Below, piece after piece: positions 31,050 to 34,359 of a DNA stretch of 34,359 nt. The stretch is taken from IMG/VR virus record IMGVR_UViG_3300042154_003276, positions 1-34,359 of that record, one strand, 5' to 3'. A program made the translations under genes and the position numbers. Source of the stretch: a virus. The first letter of the stretch is position 1. The number at the start of each line of letters is the position of its first letter. A model generated the notes under the pieces. It made no database searches. It was not told the origin of the DNA and was given only the letters and a program-made list of their open reading frames with translations.

Positions 31050-31731
31050 AAATGTGCTTATAGTTCCAGATGAGGTATTATTCCATTCTGCAACAGACCA
31101 TGTTATAGACGAACGACAAATTTTGCAAAACATAATAGTAGCAGAAGAGCGATTCATTGCTAATTGTATTGGAGACCTTTTTTATGAGGATTTCATAAGT
31201 CAAAAAAACAAAGTTGTTACCAATGAAAATCAACAGGAAATATTAGCTAAAATCAACGCTGTAGAAAACGGAACGAATAGTTACAATCTATACAACACAG
31301 ACATTCCAGTAGGTACAATTATCAATGCGATTGAATTTGTAGATAATAAAGAATACGTGAAGTTATGGGATAGATTCCTTTGGAAATTGACTGCTGAATG
31401 TGTTGACATGATGACAATTGTGCCTAGCTGGTTACGTCATACATCGGCAGGACAACAGCTCAACAATCCTAAAGTAATCGGAGGAAACGAAGGAGGTGCA
31501 GCAAGTGGCGACATGAAGGATATTAAGTTCAAGATTGATATTGCTATTCAAGACAGAATCGACCCATTGATGGAACGAATGCGACTGTGGATTTGCCAAA
31601 ACAAAGACAAATATCCATTGTACACCAAGGATTGTGGAGGGATAAACTGCACAGAAACTAATACTAATAGTACTCCAGATGGAATTGCTTTCGCTCGAAA
31701 AACTGATTTTGTATTTGGAATTTACGATTAA
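31024..31731 (+). CDS. Head-tail connector-like protein (DUF6712-like)
   Basis: This 235-aa helical protein contains 'VAEERFIANCIGDLFYEDF' and later 'KFKIDIAIQDRIDPLMERMR', matching my memory of the DUF6712-type proteins that follow portal genes in Bacteroidota phages. Helical connectors of this kind close the head beneath the portal. The C-terminal 30 residues have Cys residues and an Asn/Thr-rich linker. The gene starts inside the portal gene. The family name is from memory. Confidence 0.65.
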   Translation: MYRINRLNRNVLIVPDEVLFHSATDHVIDERQILQNIIVAEERFIANCIGDLFYEDFISQKNKVVTNENQQEILAKINAVENGTNSYNLYNTDIPVGTIINAIEFVDNKEYVKLWDRFLWKLTAECVDMMTIVPSWLRHTSAGQQLNNPKVIGGNEGGAASGDMKDIKFKIDIAIQDRIDPLMERMRLWICQNKDKYPLYTKDCGGINCTETNTNSTPDGIAFARKTDFVFGIYD

Positions 31732-31742
31732 AAATAGAAACG

Positions 31743-31847
31743 ATGACAGGAATAGCATTTGAAAAAATAAAAGATATATGTATCAACGTAGTTAAACTCA
31801 TTCAGGCTTCGTTTTCTGATGGATTTAGCCGTGGATTTGAAATTTAA
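31743..31847 (+). CDS. 34-aa hypothetical peptide
   Basis: ATG at 31743 opens a 34-aa frame (MTGIAFEKIKDICINVVKLI...) ending with FSRGFEI, in the 128-base gap between the connector gene and the 31860 gene. It reads as one amphipathic helix and a short tail. Composition is coding-like; function is unknown. Confidence 0.45.
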   Translation: MTGIAFEKIKDICINVVKLIQASFSDGFSRGFEI

Positions 31848-31859
31848 AACCCAAAATTT

Positions 31860-32138
31860 ATGAAAACAGCTGAAATTATCGCTCTGATAGATACTGATTT
31901 AGGAGATAACACAACTAAGAAAATCACACCTGCTATATTGAGGAATGTGTTGAAAAAAGTAACGCATTCCATACGCTTCATCCCCCACGGAGAAATGCTC
32001 GTTTTCGAACAAGCAGGAAAAACAACACCTGGAACTTTAGCACCGGGCGATTATTGCATGCTTCGCATTGGCAATGAAATTATCAACGCCAACTATTTGG
32101 GGGGGGATATTGGCAACCCTTCCTCCTATGACATTTAA
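31860..32138 (+). CDS. Small tail-fibre-region protein
   Basis: This 92-aa protein begins MKTAEIIALIDTDLGDNTTKKITPAILRNV, a lead-in I recall from the N-termini of tail fibre or baseplate proteins in Flavobacterium phages. The rest is beta-rich with 'GTLAPGDYCMLRIG'. It is likely an attachment module for the adhesin-like protein encoded next, perhaps split off from a longer fibre. The call is from recall and context. Confidence 0.6.
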   Translation: MKTAEIIALIDTDLGDNTTKKITPAILRNVLKKVTHSIRFIPHGEMLVFEQAGKTTPGTLAPGDYCMLRIGNEIINANYLGGDIGNPSSYDI

Positions 32139-32166
32139 CCAATTATTAATTAAATATTTTTTACAC

Positions 32167-32994
32167 ATGAAAAAACTGATTTTTATTTTATTTGCCTTTT
32201 TGGCAATTTCGACAAATGCACAAACAATTCCTGTGCACCCAACAATTAAATTAACTAAGCTTACTGCTGGCGGAAGTAATGACGACATCCTAACCATCGG
32301 TACTGATAAAGTGGTTAAAAAAGTGGCTAAGTCTAGCTTAGTTCCTGACATTTCGGGGAAAGAAAATACTATTGCTCCTGGGACCTCTTCTCAGTATTTT
32401 AGAGGAGACAAAACTTGGGTAGAATTTCCAAGTGTAAGTGTTGAACCGCTAGAGTTTGATAGTTATAAAAGAACTGTTTGGAATACTGGCAAAGGCTCTA
32501 TTTATCTGAATACATCATTCGGAAGAGATGCATTTAGGAGTAATTCTACTGGACAATATGATACTGCTTATGGATACTTTGCTCTAGGTTTAAATAGTCA
32601 AGGAAATCAGAACACTGGCATTGGAAGTTATGCCTTATCTAACAATCTTACAGGGTCGGATAATACTGCAGTAGGTATCGAAGCTGGAGCTTTGGTTAAC
32701 ATTGTTAGTGCTAACGGATCGCCAAGTAAAGGGGTATATATAGGGAAAAGAGCTAGTGCTGGTAACTGGTCTGAAAATAACACAAATGAAATTGTTATAG
32801 GGTGTGAAGCTATAGGCGCAGGCTCTAACACCGCTACACTTGGAAATACTGACATTGTCAAAACGGTATTAAGAGGTAAAATCAATACTGCTAGTATGCC
32901 TGTATATGCTGATAATGCAGCAGCTACAACTGGAGGTTTAGCCGTGGGAGACCAGTATCGCACCAGTACAGGTGTTTTAATGGTTAGATATTGA
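32167..32994 (+). CDS. Secreted adhesin-like repeat protein in late operon
   Basis: This 275-aa protein is read from the ATG at 32167, because residues 1-18 (MKKLIFILFAFLAISTNA) form a clear Sec signal peptide with cleavage before Gln19; the frame is open further upstream inside the previous gene. The mature part has a fibre-like linker ('GTSSQYFRGDKTWVEF'), then trimeric-adhesin-like repeats near residues 100-190 (NTGIGSYALSNNLTGSDNTA), and ends 'GGLAVGDQYRTSTGVLMVRY', common at the C-terminus of Flavobacterium tail proteins. A signal peptide on a phage tail-like protein is unusual: it would be exported by the host or displayed on the cell. Fibre or cell-surface role is open. Confidence 0.75.
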   Translation: MKKLIFILFAFLAISTNAQTIPVHPTIKLTKLTAGGSNDDILTIGTDKVVKKVAKSSLVPDISGKENTIAPGTSSQYFRGDKTWVEFPSVSVEPLEFDSYKRTVWNTGKGSIYLNTSFGRDAFRSNSTGQYDTAYGYFALGLNSQGNQNTGIGSYALSNNLTGSDNTAVGIEAGALVNIVSANGSPSKGVYIGKRASAGNWSENNTNEIVIGCEAIGAGSNTATLGNTDIVKTVLRGKINTASMPVYADNAAATTGGLAVGDQYRTSTGVLMVRY

Positions 32995-33003
32995 CATTTC
33001 AAA

Positions 33004-33033
33004 AAGAGCAAAGAGTATCAACTCTTTGCTCTT
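33004..33033 (+). other. Perfect 13-bp stem-loop between adhesin and holin-like genes
   Basis: AAGAGCAAAGAGT (33004-33016) pairs with ACTCTTTGCTCTT (33021-33033) around ATCA. On the + strand it is followed by A-rich rather than T-rich sequence, so it is not a classic + strand terminator. On the - strand a short T-run follows, but no gene reads that way. It may stabilise or process the mRNA between fibre and lysis genes. Confidence 0.55.
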
Positions 33034-33055
33034 CAAATAAAAAATAAAACCCAAA

Positions 33056-33268
33056 ATGAGAAAGCAATCAAAAAAATACAGCTTGAATTGGCGAGACATT
33101 GCCAAAGGGGCTATTTCTGCAATTGCAGTGCCTGCTTTTGTAGTCATCCAACAATCTATAGATTCTGGGCACATGGAAATCAATTGGAAACTGGTAGCTA
33201 TGCAAGCTATCGGTGGATTACTAGCTTACATTAAAATTTCCTTTTTCTCGGGAGACAAAAATAAATAA
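33056..33268 (+). CDS. Holin-like membrane protein
   Basis: This 70-aa protein has a basic N-terminus, a hydrophobic segment at about 16-33, a short polar loop, a second hydrophobic segment at 46-64 and a Lys-rich end. Two membrane segments with a charged C-terminus fit a class II holin. It starts 22 bases after the stem-loop. No endolysin gene follows within the window, so the lysis assignment relies on topology. Confidence 0.6.
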   Translation: MRKQSKKYSLNWRDIAKGAISAIAVPAFVVIQQSIDSGHMEINWKLVAMQAIGGLLAYIKISFFSGDKNK

Positions 33269-33269
33269 A

Positions 33270-33602
33270 ATGAGCCACCAACACATCCATAAACAAATCA
33301 CTATTGATCCGTCTATTGCGGTAGATATCGACATTGACCGTGTGGCTCACAGTGAGCGTGTAGCCGTGCGGTTTACTGCCGATGCCGACTGGACAGGTAC
33401 GTTTGAGTTGGTAGTTTATAATTCAGCTGCCAAAAACTCGTTTGTGAAACCAGCGGGTGCGCTTACTGTTGTGGGCAAAGTGATGACGTGGGTAATTGAA
33501 CCCTTGGCGCAAAGCCTTAGCGATAGAACGCATTTCTATGAGATTGTAGAAACGCAATCCAAACGAATTATTTTCAGGGGAAATCTTAAAATCACGAAAT
33601 AA
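33270..33602 (+). CDS. Hypothetical tail-appendage protein
   Basis: This 110-aa beta-rich protein contains 'RFTADADWTGTFELVVYNS' followed by 'VVGKVMTWVIEPLAQ' and 'THFYEIVETQSKRIIFRGNL'. The alternation resembles the small N-terminal domains of baseplate upper proteins that hold fibres. It shares one base with the next gene (TAATG), and both lie before a larger fibre-like gene. Confidence 0.65.
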   Translation: MSHQHIHKQITIDPSIAVDIDIDRVAHSERVAVRFTADADWTGTFELVVYNSAAKNSFVKPAGALTVVGKVMTWVIEPLAQSLSDRTHFYEIVETQSKRIIFRGNLKITK

Positions 33603-34000
33603 TGATAGTTACCATTGAATGTGATAGTCCGCAGGTAGTTTTTTGCAATTCGCCAATTCCAATAAAGGTAATTGTGGATTTGTATAAACACGGCATTGAC
33701 GGCAAAAGTGCCTACCAAATTGCTGTAGAAAAAGGATATACGGGTACAGAGGAAGAATTTGCACAAATGCTTATTTCAATTGATAAAAAAGAGGACAAAC
33801 TCAACTTCTGGACATTAATTCATGGAGCTACTGCACGTGAGCTTTTGGTAAAAGATGCAGCAGGCAAAAAATACAAATACAGTTATGGAACGGTAGTTTT
33901 GTATCGCTTTATAAAAGCCGATAAAACCGACGATAGTTTCTATACAGAAATTGAATTGACTAACAAAATTGCCACAAAAAAAGTGGTTGTAAATTTATAG
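33602..34000 (+). CDS. Tail-fibre-associated protein
   Basis: This 132-aa protein contains 'GIDGKSAYQIAVEKGYTGTEEEFAQ' (split here by Ile-Asp-Gly), a motif widely found in phage tail fibres as a short helical module after a beta segment. The remainder is beta-rich. With its upstream neighbour it probably forms the base of the fibre whose main protein begins at 34003. Confidence 0.7.
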   Translation: MIVTIECDSPQVVFCNSPIPIKVIVDLYKHGIDGKSAYQIAVEKGYTGTEEEFAQMLISIDKKEDKLNFWTLIHGATARELLVKDAAGKKYKYSYGTVVLYRFIKADKTDDSFYTEIELTNKIATKKVVVNL

Positions 34001-34002
34001 AT

Positions 34003-34359
34003 ATGGCATTTGCTTTTTCAGTAGCACCAACTGCAGGAGTTGGAACAATCAGCATAGCTCGTAATGGCATGACCGTTACGGGTATCGGCACGAACTTTCA
34101 AAGTCCATCACTTTTAGGTCAAATCATTTTGGTAAATGGTTTTAATTCACGAGTTACAGCCGTAGCAAGTGGTAATTCTATGACGATAAACAGAGTACCA
34201 AGTTGTGAAATCACAGGCGAAGCGTTTTCGTTTTGCGCTAGTGGCACTAACATTAACCAATCAGGTGTTGACACAGACCCATCGGGTTTATCCGCTTTAC
34301 TTGGTGTAAATACTTATCGTGTAGGTATACAAGCCGTTTATGATTTAGGCGTGTTAAGA
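34003..34359 (+). CDS. Tail fibre or tail-surface protein, 5' part (cut by window edge)
   Basis: ATG at 34003, two bases after the preceding stop, opens a frame with no stop to the end of the window (119 codons). The N-terminus (MAFAFSVAPTAGVGTISIA) and the repeated 'GIGTNFQSPSLLGQIILV' style beta-strands resemble phage tail-surface proteins. The gene continues past the right edge, so size and function are not known. Confidence 0.6.
   Translation, partial: MAFAFSVAPTAGVGTISIARNGMTVTGIGTNFQSPSLLGQIILVNGFNSRVTAVASGNSMTINRVPSCEITGEAFSFCASGTNINQSGVDTDPSGLSALLGVNTYRVGIQAVYDLGVLR

Noticed and set aside
83-33766. Many minus-strand open frames of 60-131 codons
   Set aside because: All lie opposite well-supported + strand genes, have Ser/Leu/Phe-rich reverse-complement composition, no coherent operon order, and no promoters of their own.

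Overview
The window is a nearly gap-free stretch of a long-tailed (siphovirus-type) phage or prophage of a Bacteroidota host, most likely Flavobacterium or a close relative. The host call rests on three things. The DNA is AT-rich, control regions carry TAnnTTTG-type -7 promoter elements, and one gene has a Flavobacterium-style signal peptide cleaved before Gln. Many proteins also follow layouts I recall from Bacteroidota phages. All genes are on the + strand. No integrase, excisionase, tRNA, rRNA, CRISPR array or transposase is visible, so lysogeny cannot be decided here. A GC-rich hairpin at the left edge resembles a dispersed chromosomal repeat, which would fit an integrated prophage.

Region 1 (about 99-8913) is the early DNA-metabolism operon, with genes abutting or overlapping. 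It holds a coiled-coil early protein, a RecE/exonuclease VIII-like PD-(D/E)XK nuclease, a conserved Bacteroidota-phage protein, and a ParB-like protein with a four-Cys cluster. These are followed by a HARP/SMARCAL1-like SNF2 helicase, a winged-helix replication initiator with iteron-like repeats inside its gene, an unrecognised 279-aa protein and a resolvase-like nuclease. A terminator at 9005-9042 closes it.

Region 2 (8891-10561) is the most unusual part. A 69-bp near-perfect direct repeat brackets about 1.5 kb of more AT-rich DNA. The bracketed DNA has its own promoter inside a 20-bp palindrome, two unrecognised small genes, an XRE-type regulator with a terminator-like hairpin in its first codons, and an amidoligase gene cut off exactly at the right repeat. 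Both repeat copies contain the end of the resolvase-like gene and the start of the next gene, so the ancestral order can be read directly. This looks like an inserted accessory (moron-like) cassette.

Region 3 (10555-34359) is the packaging, structural and lysis region. A small membrane protein gene and a terminator (10885-10913) are followed by a zinc-finger Vsr-like endonuclease, then the small and large terminase subunits. Tail genes come next: a tail assembly chaperone pair made by -1 frameshifting on a T9 run, a gp10-like tail completion protein, a tail protein carrying a thrombospondin type-1 repeat, large tail proteins and a 1478-aa tape measure. Only after these come the head genes: ClpP-like prohead protease, probable decoration protein, major capsid protein, probable tail tube, portal and connector. 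The window ends with appendage genes, a secreted adhesin-like repeat protein, a holin-like protein and distal tail or fibre proteins; the last gene runs off the right edge. Terminase is therefore about 16 kb from portal, with the tail module between them.
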